Source: Cellvibrionaceae bacterium (GTDB lineage Bacteria > Pseudomonadota > Gammaproteobacteria > Pseudomonadales > Cellvibrionaceae). Taken from it: 64,000 bases of DNA. Position 1 is the stretch's first letter, and each line of letters begins with the position of its first letter. This document shows positions 37,007-47,400 of this stretch, piece after piece. A model generated the notes under the pieces. It was not told where the DNA came from, did not search any database, and saw only the letters and a program-made list of their open reading frames with translations. The stretch is from positions 62,001 to 126,000 of the forward strand of contig JAOXRT010000083.1 in NCBI GenBank assembly GCA_025800365.1. The letters are read 5' to 3'. The position numbers were made by a program, and so were the translations under genes.

Positions 37007-37075
37007 GAATTTGTTAGCGCTTAAAGCCGACGGAATTAGCGTGCTATTAAATAGAGGCGATATTGATTAGAGAAA

Positions 37076-37417
37076 CTACTGTGACGGGATATCTGAAAAG
37101 TAGGCGCGTATATGTTCGAATTCGGTCTTAAGTTTAGGCAACAAATAAGACATTGAACTTTGGTCACCGTCCCTACCTGCCAAAACCAACTGGTGACATA
37201 ACTCTTCCATATTTAAAGCACCGATATTTGCACTACTGCCTTTAAGGCTATGGGCAGCACTCACCACATCGGAATATTCCGAAGCCGCAATGGACTCCTG
37301 GATTTTTTTAAGGCGGTAGTCAGAATCAGAGCGATAGGTATCTATAAGCAAATTAAAATCTTCGCCCATTAAATCACGCAATTCGTTCAGCAGATGTTCA
37401 TTTAGCACCGCTTCCAT
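37076..37417 (-). CDS. HPt domain phosphotransfer protein
   Basis: This is a stand-alone 113-residue histidine phosphotransfer domain. The phospho-accepting residue is His56 in AAHSLKGSSANIG, the classical HPt helix. It lies between fliJ and fliK on the same strand. The partner kinase is unknown: neither FleS nor CheA needs an external HPt, so a hybrid sensor elsewhere is likely. Small HPt genes do occur in flagellar loci of related bacteria. Confidence 0.85.
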   Translation of the reverse strand: MEAVLNEHLLNELRDLMGEDFNLLIDTYRSDSDYRLKKIQESIAASEYSDVVSAAHSLKGSSANIGALNMEELCHQLVLAGRDGDQSSMSYLLPKLKTEFEHIRAYFSDIPSQ

Positions 37418-37521
37418 GTTCCTACTCCCCGCCCTGGATAGATTTGCAGCTTGATTAATAAAGCCACACTATCACTTTAACGAGCCAACTCGGATAGGAC
37501 AAGTATTTATCGCTATAAGGA

Positions 37522-37971
37522 TTAGCCTGCCGACATTCTGCGTGATGCCTTTTGAGTACTCAATTCATCAATGAGTTTTTGTTCTTGCTGATCAATAAGG
37601 GCTTGCTCTTCCTTAAGGTAACGCGCGATTAACTCTTCTAGCTTGTTTATCTTTTGGCTTTGCTGATGCCACAGCTCCATAATGGCTTCACAATGTTCCT
37701 TAACTTTTTCGACCATTGCCCCCTGCTGATCACAGGCCAACTGCATTCTCTGAATAAAGTTTCTCTGCCGCTGCATGCTCTGGACATCCGTTTGTCTTAA
37801 CGAGCGGACCGATGATAAATATTCATCTCTATAGCTTTCTAGCTGGCTTAACTTATCCTGCTCTTGGGAAAGCTTTTCTTGGTGCTGCGAAAGCTGCTGA
37901 CTAATCGTATCCAGCTCTTTTTGGTTTAAGCTCAATACAATGGCTAAACGTTTGCTACGTAATTTAGCCAC
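37522..37971 (-). CDS. fliJ: Flagellar export chaperone FliJ
   Basis: FliJ is a 149-residue coiled-coil protein that links FliI to FlhA. Heptads run over most of its length ([20 protein letters not shown]). I chose the GTG at 37971 because GAGG lies 9 nt upstream, it overlaps the fliI stop by only 8 nt and [15 protein letters not shown] matches the usual FliJ start. An ATG at 38004 would overlap fliI by 41 nt. Confidence 0.88.
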   Translation of the reverse strand: MAKLRSKRLAIVLSLNQKELDTISQQLSQHQEKLSQEQDKLSQLESYRDEYLSSVRSLRQTDVQSMQRQRNFIQRMQLACDQQGAMVEKVKEHCEAIMELWHQQSQKINKLEELIARYLKEEQALIDQQEQKLIDELSTQKASRRMSAG

Positions 37972-39319
37972 CCGTGTTTGCCTCAGGTGCTGACAACACT
38001 TCATCTAACATAACACAGGCCGAATCATAGGCTACCGCTTCGTTCATGCCCTGACACACAAACTGGCGTAGTTTCGGCGCCCTATCAATGGCCAAGTCCA
38101 CCTCGGGATTACTGCCCGGGCGATAGGCGCCAATGCTAATCAAATCTTTGTTTTCTTGATAAATCGCTAACAAGCGCTTAAAGGCCTGCATTTTTTGTAA
38201 TTGCTCTGGCGCTACAATATTAGGCATAGCTCTTGAAATTGAAGCTTCAACATCAATAGCTGGATAAATACCCTCTTCTGCCAAGCGACGCGACAAGACG
38301 ATATGCCCATCCAAAATAGCTCTCGCTGAATCAGCCACAGGATCTTGTAAATCATCACCTTCAGTAAGCACGGTATAAAAAGCAGTGATTGATCCTCCAC
38401 CAGCCTCTCCGTTACCAGCCCGCTCAACCAACTGTGGTAGTTTCGCAAATACCGAGGGCGGATACCCTTTTGTTGCGGGTGGCTCGCCAACCGCTAGTGA
38501 CACCTCACGCTGGGCTTGGGCATAGCGAGTTAGTGAATCCATCAACAGCAGTACATTTTTACCTTGATCACGATAATATTCGGCCACTCGACAACAAAGC
38601 TCTGAAGCCCGCAGGCGCATCAATGGCGCATCATCGGCAGGCGAAGCAACCACCACGGCTCGCTTTAGCCCTTCTTCACCTAAACTGTGATCGATAAATT
38701 CTTTAACTTCTCGACCACGCTCACCAATTAAACCCACCACAACTACATCAGCGTTGGTAAAACGCGTCATCATGCCGAGCAGCACACTTTTACCGACACC
38801 ACTGCCTGCAAAAAGCCCTAAACGCTGCCCTCGCCCCACAGTCAACAAGGCATTAATCGCTCGAATGCCGACATCCATTGGCTCTTTAATAGGGTCTCTT
38901 GACAGAGGGTTAATAATTTCAGGGAGTAACTTTAAACGATCTTTTGCACGCAGCGGCCCATGGCCATCGATAGGTTTACCAATACCATTGATTACCCGTC
39001 CTAGCATCTCATCGCCGATTGGAATTTGAGCAGCCTGTGTGACGGGACGAACAATAGCGCCAGGCTCTACACCGGCGAAATGAGTAATTGGCATCAAGTA
39101 AACCTTTTGGCCATTAAAGCCAACCACTTCGGCTTCAATCTCGACACCTGATTGATTAATAATCTGACAAGTTTGCCCAAGACTCGTGCGCAAGCCCTCC
39201 GCTTCCAAAGTCATTCCCACAAGGCGTGTTAGGCGGCCTTCAGCAACATAATCGTAGCTGAACTTATCAGTGTTTTGGGTTGGAGTTAACGCACTTAACT
39301 CAGCGCAAATATTTTTCAT
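37964..39319 (-). CDS. fliI: Flagellum-specific export ATPase FliI
   Basis: FliI is a 451-residue F1-beta-like ATPase that energises the flagellar export system. Walker A is [13 protein letters not shown] near 170, Walker B is [20 protein letters not shown], and the family segment [20 protein letters not shown] follows. Length is standard. It overlaps fliJ and lies 50 bp after fliH. Confidence 0.96.
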   Translation of the reverse strand: MKNICAELSALTPTQNTDKFSYDYVAEGRLTRLVGMTLEAEGLRTSLGQTCQIINQSGVEIEAEVVGFNGQKVYLMPITHFAGVEPGAIVRPVTQAAQIPIGDEMLGRVINGIGKPIDGHGPLRAKDRLKLLPEIINPLSRDPIKEPMDVGIRAINALLTVGRGQRLGLFAGSGVGKSVLLGMMTRFTNADVVVVGLIGERGREVKEFIDHSLGEEGLKRAVVVASPADDAPLMRLRASELCCRVAEYYRDQGKNVLLLMDSLTRYAQAQREVSLAVGEPPATKGYPPSVFAKLPQLVERAGNGEAGGGSITAFYTVLTEGDDLQDPVADSARAILDGHIVLSRRLAEEGIYPAIDVEASISRAMPNIVAPEQLQKMQAFKRLLAIYQENKDLISIGAYRPGSNPEVDLAIDRAPKLRQFVCQGMNEAVAYDSACVMLDEVLSAPEANTGG

Positions 39320-39369
39320 GGCATCGCTATCTCGTTAATTTCAACGATAGAGCTTAGAAAGTGGAAATA

Positions 39370-40257
39370 TCAATTAGTATTTACCGGTGCTGGACTAATG
39401 GAAGTCTCCTCTTCACTTAAGACATCCATCGCTTGCTCTAAATCCTGATTAAGCTCTTGCTGAATTTGAGCCTGAGCAGCAAGCGTTTGACTTTGAATTT
39501 CCTCTTCGCTAGCGGCCAGCTCTCCGCTAGAAAATTGCTCCAACAAAGCCTCCCAGCGTGACTCAAAATCAAGTACCACTCGACTGTGTTCGCTATTAAC
39601 AACGCAATCCCAGTTACCCAAACTCTCATCGGCGCTGAAAGACAACTGACAATCTTCAATCGATAAAGCCGCCTTTACCGTATCGAGCGACTCCGGGTGT
39701 AATTTGATCGTTAATTCTTGAGGCTTGCCCGGCAAACTAGCGATGCCTTTGTTAATGAAATCAATAAGCAAACCTGGCGAGCTTTGGAATTCTTTTTCAA
39801 TAAACTGACGAGCAAGCCCTGTAACCATATTCAGGATTAAAGGCCTAAGTTGATCTTGTTGCTCAAGATGGCACCGTTGTAATTGATCAACAATCTGGGA
39901 GAACTGTTTAGTTTGGCCACTTAAGCTGGGTTCAAGCTCGGCTCTAATATCTTTTTCACCTTGCACGCGCCCTTCTTGGAGACCGGCCTCCAAGCCATGC
40001 TTTTGGCCTTCGTCATAGCCCGTTTGGTAGCCTTCCTTATGGGCTTGCAATCGTATCTCTTCGAGCTGCTGTGCCGTCAAGGGCTCTACTTCTTGCTCAA
40101 ATTCATCGATAGATTCGTCTTCACCGACTTGGGCGGCGGCCCGATCTTGCGCGAGCTTTTCTTCAGAGGCGATTATTGATGAAGAGCTTTCATCAAATGA
40201 TGGCAGTGTCCAACTGCTGTATTCCTGATTATTTACTGACACTGCACCATCACCCAT
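39370..40257 (-). CDS. fliH: Flagellar assembly protein FliH
   Basis: FliH is a 295-residue regulator of FliI that tethers it to the C-ring. It has an acidic N-terminus, then the Gly-repeat helix typical of FliH (EGYQTGYDEGQKHGLEAGLQ, about 83-105, GxxxG pattern), then the C-terminal domain that resembles V/F-ATPase stalk proteins. The ATG at 40257 is preferred over a GTG at 40269; neither has a strong ribosome site. Confidence 0.92.
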   Translation of the reverse strand: MGDGAVSVNNQEYSSWTLPSFDESSSSIIASEEKLAQDRAAAQVGEDESIDEFEQEVEPLTAQQLEEIRLQAHKEGYQTGYDEGQKHGLEAGLQEGRVQGEKDIRAELEPSLSGQTKQFSQIVDQLQRCHLEQQDQLRPLILNMVTGLARQFIEKEFQSSPGLLIDFINKGIASLPGKPQELTIKLHPESLDTVKAALSIEDCQLSFSADESLGNWDCVVNSEHSRVVLDFESRWEALLEQFSSGELAASEEEIQSQTLAAQAQIQQELNQDLEQAMDVLSEEETSISPAPVNTN

Positions 40258-40335
40258 TTTCACGCACACTCACTTTTATTTGCAGCTTTATTAGCGCTTA
40301 GCTTACAGCCGCTAGAATCTGTCACTTACGCTACG

Positions 40336-41361
40336 TTATAGCATCTGTTCGCCGCCACCACCGAGCATAATCTCGCCGGCATCAGCCATTCTTCGAGCAA
40401 TAACCAGAATTTCTTTCTGGGCCGCTTCCACTTCAGACAAGCGCACCGGACCTTTGGCTTCAAGATCATCACGTAGCAATTCAGCGGCGCGTTTAGACAT
40501 ATTCTTAAATATTTTTTCTTGCAAGGTAACATCAGCGCCTTTCAACGCTATGATCAACATTTCCGAGGAAACTTCACGCAGCAATGCTTGAATACCTCGG
40601 TCGTCCACCTCTTGCAGATTATCAAAGATAAACATCAGATCTTGAATCTGCTGCGCCATTTGCTCATCGATTTCCTTAATGGATTCCATCAACTCGCCTT
40701 CAACAGCACCGCCCAAGTTGTTCATGATTTCAGCGGCTACCTGCAGACCACCCATATCCTTACCTTGACTGGTCGCACTGCCAGAGAATTGTTTCTCAAG
40801 AATATCGTTGAATTCCTGCAAGGCAGAAGGCTGCACAGTTTCTAGCGAGGCCACGCGCATCATAATATCGAGTCGCACCTTGTCAGGCATAAAACTCAAT
40901 ACTTCGGCCGACTGATCTGAATCCAGATAGGCAACCACGATGGCTTGAATCTGTGGGTGCTCATCGCGAATGATATCGGCAATGGAACGTGGCTCCATCC
41001 AACGTAAGGTATCCAAGCCAGCGGTATTGCCATCCATCAAGATACGGTCGATTAAGCTGCCTGCTTTATCTTCACCTAGAGCTGCCACCAACATCTTACG
41101 AATATAGTCATCAGAGCCAACACCAAGACCGGTCAGTGATTTCACATCGTCAAGAAACTTACCCATGACGACTTCCACTTCCTTCTGGTGGATATAGCCC
41201 AAGTCGGTCATTACCGAACCCAGACGATGTACTTCTTTTGGCCCTAGATGTTTTAGGATTTCAGCCGCATCAGCTTCACCAAGCGCCATCAAGAGAATGG
41301 CTGCCTGCTCAATTTCGGTACGCGTTGAACTGCCTTCGATTTGACTTTGATCTTCAGCCAT
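40336..41361 (-). CDS. fliG: Flagellar motor switch protein FliG
   Basis: FliG is a 341-residue C-ring protein that contacts the stator and generates torque. The EHPQ motif is at 134-137 in IRDEHPQIQAIVVAYL. The C-terminal torque helix with charged residues is DDRGIQALLREVSSEMLIIA. The start is 2 nt after the fliF stop, with GAGGAAGAG upstream, so translation is probably coupled. Confidence 0.96.
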   Translation of the reverse strand: MAEDQSQIEGSSTRTEIEQAAILLMALGEADAAEILKHLGPKEVHRLGSVMTDLGYIHQKEVEVVMGKFLDDVKSLTGLGVGSDDYIRKMLVAALGEDKAGSLIDRILMDGNTAGLDTLRWMEPRSIADIIRDEHPQIQAIVVAYLDSDQSAEVLSFMPDKVRLDIMMRVASLETVQPSALQEFNDILEKQFSGSATSQGKDMGGLQVAAEIMNNLGGAVEGELMESIKEIDEQMAQQIQDLMFIFDNLQEVDDRGIQALLREVSSEMLIIALKGADVTLQEKIFKNMSKRAAELLRDDLEAKGPVRLSEVEAAQKEILVIARRMADAGEIMLGGGGEQML

Positions 41362-41363
41362 TA

Positions 41364-43070
41364 CTACTCTTCCTCAGTTACCCAGGCTTTAATTACCAGA
41401 GCCACACGCCCGGCGTCTTCCGCAATGAGCGCTTTCACCGTATTGAGCTGGGTTTCGTAATTTTCATCCGGGCTTGGTAATGCCAGGGTTTCGCCACCGG
41501 TTAAAGTCACCGCATCATCGGCTAGCGAATCAAAGCCTTCCATTTCTACAGCGGCTAGTTCAGCCAGCTGAGCGGCCTCTTCGGCTTCCCGGCGCTCACG
41601 GCCAGATTCAGCAAGGTTCTTCAGCAATGGACGCAATAAGCCCAGCAATAAGATAAGGATAATCAATAAACCCACAGCCTGCTTAGTTAAGTTACCAAAC
41701 CAAGCCTGCTCCCAGACCGGAGGCTCTTCTAAGATCTCTTCATCTTTCGCGATAAATGGCGAGTTCAAAACATTGACGCTATCACCGCGGGCGGAAGAAA
41801 AGCCTACTGCATCGCGAACCAAAATCGTCATGCGGTCCAGCTCATCCTGCGTCCAAGGCACGCGACTGGCCTGACCACTTTGGGCATCCATCGCCACCTT
41901 GTCATCAATAACCACGGCAACGGTGAGTCGCTTGATATTGCCCTGCTGATGGCGAGTGTAACTAACGGTTCGATCAAGCTCGTAGTTACGGGTTGCTTGG
42001 CTGCGCACACGATCATTCGCTCCACGGCCATTGGCATCGCGTGCCTCCGCTTCTTCAGGCGCCTCTGCCATGCCTGGTGGCTGATTGGTCAAGGCACCTG
42101 GAATACCAGCGACAAGATCAGCACCGCGCTGTTCGTTTAAGGTTTGCTCACTACGAATGGCGGGTAAATCAGGGTTAAATACTTCTTCAGCTTGTTCAAC
42201 TTGAGTAAAGTCAACATCGGCACTGACCTCGGCCTTAAAGCCTTCTGCACCAACCACCGGCTCTAAAATACTATTAATACGACGGGTAAGATCATCTTCA
42301 ACCTTGCGGGTAAACTCCCGCTGCTTGGCCGCCATTAGTAGCTCTTCATTGTCTTCGCCGTGAGACAGCAAGCTACCACGCTGATCAACAACGGTTACGT
42401 TTTCTAGCTTTAATTCAGGGATGCTCGAGGCAACGAGATTGGCGATAGCCTTAACTTGCTCGGGTTTTATGCTGCGACCAGCATACAGATCGATAAACAC
42501 AGAAGCTCTTGGCTCACGCGCATCGCGCACAAACACAGATCGCTTGGGAATTGCCAGGTGAACCCTTGCTGCCTTTACCGTTTTAATTGCCGTAATTGTA
42601 CGCGCCAATTCGCCTTCCAAGCTGCGCTTGTAGCGGGCACTTTCCATAAACTGGCTGGTACCAAGTGGCTGCTCTTGATCAAGCAACTCAAAGCCCGTGC
42701 CGTCGCGGCTTTCATTATTAACTTCAGCTAATTTGATTCTGGCCTGGTAGATATCTTGCTCGACAACCAAAATGGTATTGTTTTTTTGATCGACCTTATA
42801 ATCGATTTCACTTTCTTCCAGTAAACGTGCAATTTCGGGCACATCAAGAATATTGCTACTGCTAAAGAGTGGACGATAGTTATCTTCTTGGGTCCATAAC
42901 ACCACCGCAAAGCCAATAGCCACGCTGGCAGCCAGGCCCACCATTAGGCCAACCTGACGCATTAAATTGAGATTATTAAAACCTTCGACCAGATCCGAGG
43001 AAGATTTTTTGGGCCCGTCGACTCCGCCTTCTTCGGCGAAATCACCCATATCGGTTTCTGCAGTAGACAT
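41364..43070 (-). CDS. fliF: Flagellar MS-ring protein FliF
   Basis: FliF is the 568-residue protein of the MS ring. The first membrane helix is at about 42-62 (GLMVGLAASVAIGFAVVLWT) and the second near 455-478 (AVGLLIILILLLGLLRPLLK). The periplasmic ring-building domains between carry ARVHLAIPKRSVFVRD and ASVFIDLYAG. The C-terminal tail binds FliG. It is 17 bp after fliE. Confidence 0.96.
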   Translation of the reverse strand: MSTAETDMGDFAEEGGVDGPKKSSSDLVEGFNNLNLMRQVGLMVGLAASVAIGFAVVLWTQEDNYRPLFSSSNILDVPEIARLLEESEIDYKVDQKNNTILVVEQDIYQARIKLAEVNNESRDGTGFELLDQEQPLGTSQFMESARYKRSLEGELARTITAIKTVKAARVHLAIPKRSVFVRDAREPRASVFIDLYAGRSIKPEQVKAIANLVASSIPELKLENVTVVDQRGSLLSHGEDNEELLMAAKQREFTRKVEDDLTRRINSILEPVVGAEGFKAEVSADVDFTQVEQAEEVFNPDLPAIRSEQTLNEQRGADLVAGIPGALTNQPPGMAEAPEEAEARDANGRGANDRVRSQATRNYELDRTVSYTRHQQGNIKRLTVAVVIDDKVAMDAQSGQASRVPWTQDELDRMTILVRDAVGFSSARGDSVNVLNSPFIAKDEEILEEPPVWEQAWFGNLTKQAVGLLIILILLLGLLRPLLKNLAESGRERREAEEAAQLAELAAVEMEGFDSLADDAVTLTGGETLALPSPDENYETQLNTVKALIAEDAGRVALVIKAWVTEEE

Positions 43071-43087
43071 ATCAAACAGCCCCTAAA

Positions 43088-43456
43088 TTACATTGGCATG
43101 TTCATAACGTCGCGGTAGGCGTCTACCAGCTTGTTACGTACCTGCAGCATTGACTGAAAACTGACAGAGGCTTTTTGCGAAGCAATCATGACATCAGTCA
43201 CATCAACCGATTTATCACCCTGCTCATAACGCGTTGCCAGCGCTGCTGATTCTTTTTGTACGCTATTCACTTTATTAATAGCCTGCCCCATCATTTCACT
43301 AAAGGAAGGGGTTTCTTGAGCCCCTTGAACCTTCACGCCAGGGCGCACGGTAGAGGCGACTTGATCGACAGCGCCAGGGCCATTAAAAGCCTGGGTTTGT
43401 GATTTTAAAGTCCGCATTTCTACTAGTAAGCGATTGATATCTACTCGGTCTGTCAT
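43088..43456 (-). CDS. fliE: Flagellar hook-basal body protein FliE
   Basis: FliE is a 122-residue rod/MS-ring junction protein. The C-terminal part ([20 protein letters not shown], then [35 protein letters not shown]) is the conserved FliE domain. AAGG lies 7 nt upstream of the ATG. It is the first gene of fliE-F-G-H-I-J, with a sigma-54 promoter upstream. Confidence 0.95.
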   Translation of the reverse strand: MTDRVDINRLLVEMRTLKSQTQAFNGPGAVDQVASTVRPGVKVQGAQETPSFSEMMGQAINKVNSVQKESAALATRYEQGDKSVDVTDVMIASQKASVSFQSMLQVRNKLVDAYRDVMNMPM

Positions 43457-43524
43457 GACTCGGCCTTAAGCTCGCAAAGTTATAGTGACAAAAAGCTGGC
43501 GTTAACTGCCCTTTAGGGGAGTTA

Positions 43525-43540
43525 TGCACAAAGCGGGCCA
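43525..43540 (-). promoter_or_regulatory. Predicted sigma-54 promoter of fliE
   Basis: The minus strand reads TGGCCCG-CTTT-GTGCA, with GG and GC at the correct spacing and one change in each element. The predicted start near 43514 leaves about 57 nt before fliE. FleR-dependent activation is expected from the Pseudomonas model. Confidence 0.7.
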
Positions 43541-43632
43541 GATATTGCCGCCGAGAAGAGTTAGCGGTGAATGCTTTCCGCTACAGATATGGGAATCAAA
43601 AAATGTGGGGGTAAAAAAAGAGTTGGCTACGA

Positions 43633-43652
43633 CAGCTTCAAAGTTGAAGCTG
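43633..43652 (-). terminator. Small hairpin after the 54-residue gene
   Basis: CAGCTTCA / TGAAGCTG form an 8-bp stem with a 4-nt loop, 24 bp after the stop of the small gene at 43677. On the minus strand ACTCTTTTTTTACC follows about 13 nt later, so it may be a weak terminator. Confidence 0.45.
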
Positions 43653-43676
43653 CCTGATAACTAAACCGAGGCTAAG

Positions 43677-43841
43677 TCATTCAAAATCAAAGGAAAATTC
43701 CTGAGTTTCTCGCCTCAATCGAGCTTCTTCAAGACGATCTTCTAAGCGCCTTCGGGCATCTAATATCTCGACCGTTGGGCTAATTACAGACTCAAATTGC
43801 GGGTCAAACTCTTGTTCATGATCTAAGGCTTGATAGTTCAT
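43677..43841 (-). CDS. Small charged protein of 54 residues
   Basis: This short gene begins MNYQALDHEQEFDPQFESV and ends with a highly charged helix (ARRRLEDRLEEARLRRETQE) and FSFDFE. The ribosome site is excellent: AGGAG, 7 nt before the ATG. The Arg/Glu-rich helix with an acidic-aromatic end reminds me of the short proteins annotated as the PA3496 family, but I cannot confirm that. It lies between fliE and the second giant protein gene, on the same strand as fliE. Confidence 0.7.
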   Translation of the reverse strand: MNYQALDHEQEFDPQFESVISPTVEILDARRRLEDRLEEARLRRETQEFSFDFE

Positions 43842-44411
43842 ACCGATACTCCTGTCGCGATATGCACACTGCGCACGTTGGCTAAAAGTGATTTAACGAT
43901 GAAGACTCTCCGGCTTCTCATCGTTGCCAGCTAAGTAGGCTGTAAGTCGAAACTTACCGCCCTACTTGTTCACCGTCAAGTGCAATCTAACCAGCTAGAA
44001 TGACATTTAAATGACAGTAATTTGGCTAAGTCATTAACAGTGCCAAGCCCACTCAGCCAACTTCGGTAAAACCAAAGCCCTTTACCCGGAACAAAAGCTC
44101 ATTATTCGGCTATACCCACTAAGTACAAGCTGCAAGAGCACAAACAATCAACGCACTGTAAAAATCTGAAGAACAAAGTTCTAGTGACTAAAAGTCACTC
44201 GTACATAAGAAATAATTTTTAAAGGGGCAACTAGCACTAAACCATCAAAATAAAACACTAGCCACACACATACCTCATTACTAATTCGTATTTTTACATC
44301 AAAAGATAGAAGCCGTTAACAAAACTCGTATCATCCACTTGATGAAAAATACTGAGGGCATGGAATTATTGCTGCCCTATTCACTTTCTGCGTAAATATT
44401 GGAAGCTTACT
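43842..44411. promoter_or_regulatory. Leader region of the second giant protein gene
   Basis: This 570-bp AT-rich stretch between divergent genes (the small gene leftward, giant gene 2 rightward) has no credible gene. It should hold both promoters. I found no sigma-54 match on the plus strand. The giant gene start has GGAAG, 6 nt before its ATG. Confidence 0.35.
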
Positions 44412-47400
44412 ATGACCACCATCGCAGCCATTCTGGATGATAGCGGCAGTATTCAAGGCCAAGTCCAACATCAGGCTAGCACTGATGACAGCAAACTGGA
44501 ACTTAACGGTTCAGCAAACCCTGGCGAGACAGTGCGCATCTACCACAATGGGATCGTTATCGGCGAAACTACTGCCGACAGCCAAGGTAACTGGAGCTAT
44601 ACCGCCGCACAGCTGAGCGAAGGCAGCCACAGTTTCACCGCGACCAGCATTGATGCTAACGGACAAGAATCATTACCTTCTGCTGAGCATGTCGTTAACG
44701 TTGACCAAACAGCGCTTACCGCCAAGGCCATCCAGTTCCAAGGAGCCACAGGACTGTTGAGCAATGGCGATACCACCAGCAATGGCTTGGTAGAACTAAG
44801 CGGCTTGGCTGAGGCACATGCTCGGGTAGATATTTACGATCAAGGTAAAAAAATTGCTAGCGCCCAAGCCAACGAAAACGGCGAGTGGACAATCGAATTA
44901 GATTTGGCAAACGGCAATCATGACATCAGCACAATTGTGGTGGACCAAGCAGGCAATGAGAGCGCTGAGTCCATGTCAATTAGCTTAGAAGTTCAAGCGG
45001 TTCAGCAGCAGTTTAACGCCTCTCCTTTAAACAATAGCTCAGGCCCAGACGAAGTTATTTTGCCACCGGGCACCATTATTCAAAATGGCGGCTTCACTAA
45101 CGATAACACGCCTCAAATTCAAGGTACTGCTACGCCAGGCGCGACAGTAACGCTGTCGGTAAATGGCGATACCTACGGCCCTGTAACAGCCAATAGCAAT
45201 GGCGAGTGGACGATTCAAACAACGACACCACTACCTGAAGGTAAAGCCGTATTTAAGGCTAAAGCCGTTAATGCAGCGGGAACCGATTATTCAGGGTACA
45301 GCTTAATCATTGACACCGAGGCATCCCCTGCGCCGGTTATTACTCATGGCGATGATGATGTCGGCTTATACCAAGGTGAGCTACACCACCCTGCTGTTAC
45401 TGATGATGACACCATTACCTTCCACGGCACAGGTACTGCCGGAGAAATTATTACTGTTTACAATGGCAACAACTTTCTTGGCTTTACCATTGTGCAAAGT
45501 GATAACACTTGGGAGTTTCGCTCCACCAAAAGTTTCTTAGAAGGCACGCACACTATTGCGGTTTACTCTACTGATAGAGCGGGTAATACCAGCGAAAAGA
45601 GTAACGATTTCGAGGTCACTGTAGATCGCTCGGTTGAGCCACCAAAAATCACTCACCTTATCGATGATCAGGGCAGTGTAACCGACGATGTACTGCACGG
45701 TGAAAAAACTGATGACCAGCAGCCGGTTATTGTTGGTACCGCCGAGCCCGGCGCGACAGTTAGCGTTAATATCGATGGTCAATTACTACCTCCAGTGGTA
45801 GCCGATGATCAAGGTAATTGGTCTATTCAGCTGACGATGGATTTAGATGAGGGTGACCACAGCATCAACGCCACCCAATTGGATTTAGCCGGCAACCGAA
45901 GCGGCGAATCTGATAACTTTGAATTCGAAGTGGCATTAAATGCGGAACCTATCGCCAACGATGATAGTTTCACAGTGATCAAATCTTCCAAGCTTAATGT
46001 TCTAGCAAACGACACTGATCCAGACAACGACACTTTAACTTTGACTCGGATCGTTAGCCAGGGCAACCACGGCACTGCGCGGATTAGTAACTCAGGCGAA
46101 ATAATCTATACCCCAGATGGCAATAACACTCAAACCGTAAACGACACGCTGGTTTATGAAATCAGTGATGGTCGAGGCGGCTTTGATACCGCCACCGTGA
46201 ACATCGAAGTGCTTGCACCATTAATTAAGCCAACTATCGACTTGCTAGCCAGCAGCGACAGCGGTAAATTTGATAACGATAATTTAACCAACGACACAAC
46301 GCCAACCTTTACCGGAGACGCAACTGCCGGTTCTACCGTTGTACTTTATGCTGACAATAAAAAAGTAGGCGAAACTGTTGCCGATAGCAATGGCAAATGG
46401 ACCATTACTAGCAGTGATTTAGTCGACAAGGTTTATGATTTTCACGTTAAGAGTAGCTTGGCCGGTGCCAGTAAAAACTCAGATGACTTAGCAGTCGAGA
46501 TTGATACTATTGTAGAAGCTTCCGCTTCATTACCAGATGCCCAAGAAAATGGCGCTTGGTTCGCAAATGCATACAGCGTTCGCTTTCAAATTTCAGCGAA
46601 TGAAGAAGTCAGCTACCACATTAAAGACGTTGATTTCCACTGGGGCTCAAGAATTTGGTACAACCCTGGCACCAGCATCACCGCCACAGGCACAACTTCA
46701 TCAGATATTACCGTAGCAGCAAGCTATACGTGGACGTATTCCCACGGTTGGTTCACCTTTAACGCAGCCTTTACCGATCTCGCTGGTAATGAGCTTGATA
46801 TGGATCTTACACCTGTCGTGGTCGACCCTATCACTGCCCTAGCTGACGGCGGCTACTTAGTAACCTACCTAAAGCTTTCTGACGAAGAAGGCCAAGGCTT
46901 CGATGTTTATGGCCAGCGCTATGATGCCGACGGTAACAGCACTGGCGATTCATTTATGGTGAATAGCTTCAAGCCAGGCGACCAAATAAACTCCGACGTT
47001 ATCGGCTTAAACGATGGTGGTTTTGTTATTACTTGGCAGTCACGCGATCAAGATGGCGACCTCAATGGTATCTACGCTCAACGATACGACGCGGATAATA
47101 ATGCTGTAGGCCCAGAAACCCAAATTAATGTTTACACCGACTCAGACCAGCAACGCCCTGCTGTTAGCGACCTAGCTGACGGCGGTTATGTCATTACCTG
47201 GATGAGTCATGGTCAAGACGGTAGTGGCGAAGGCATCTATATGCGCCTGTTTAACGCGGATGGTGTTGCCATTACTGGCGATGTTCGCGTCAATGATAGC
47301 ACTATCGATAATCAAGCAAACCCAAGCATTACTACCCTTAGCGATGGCCGTTTTATCGTATCCTGGGATACTGTAAATAACGCAGGGCAAACTCAAGCCA

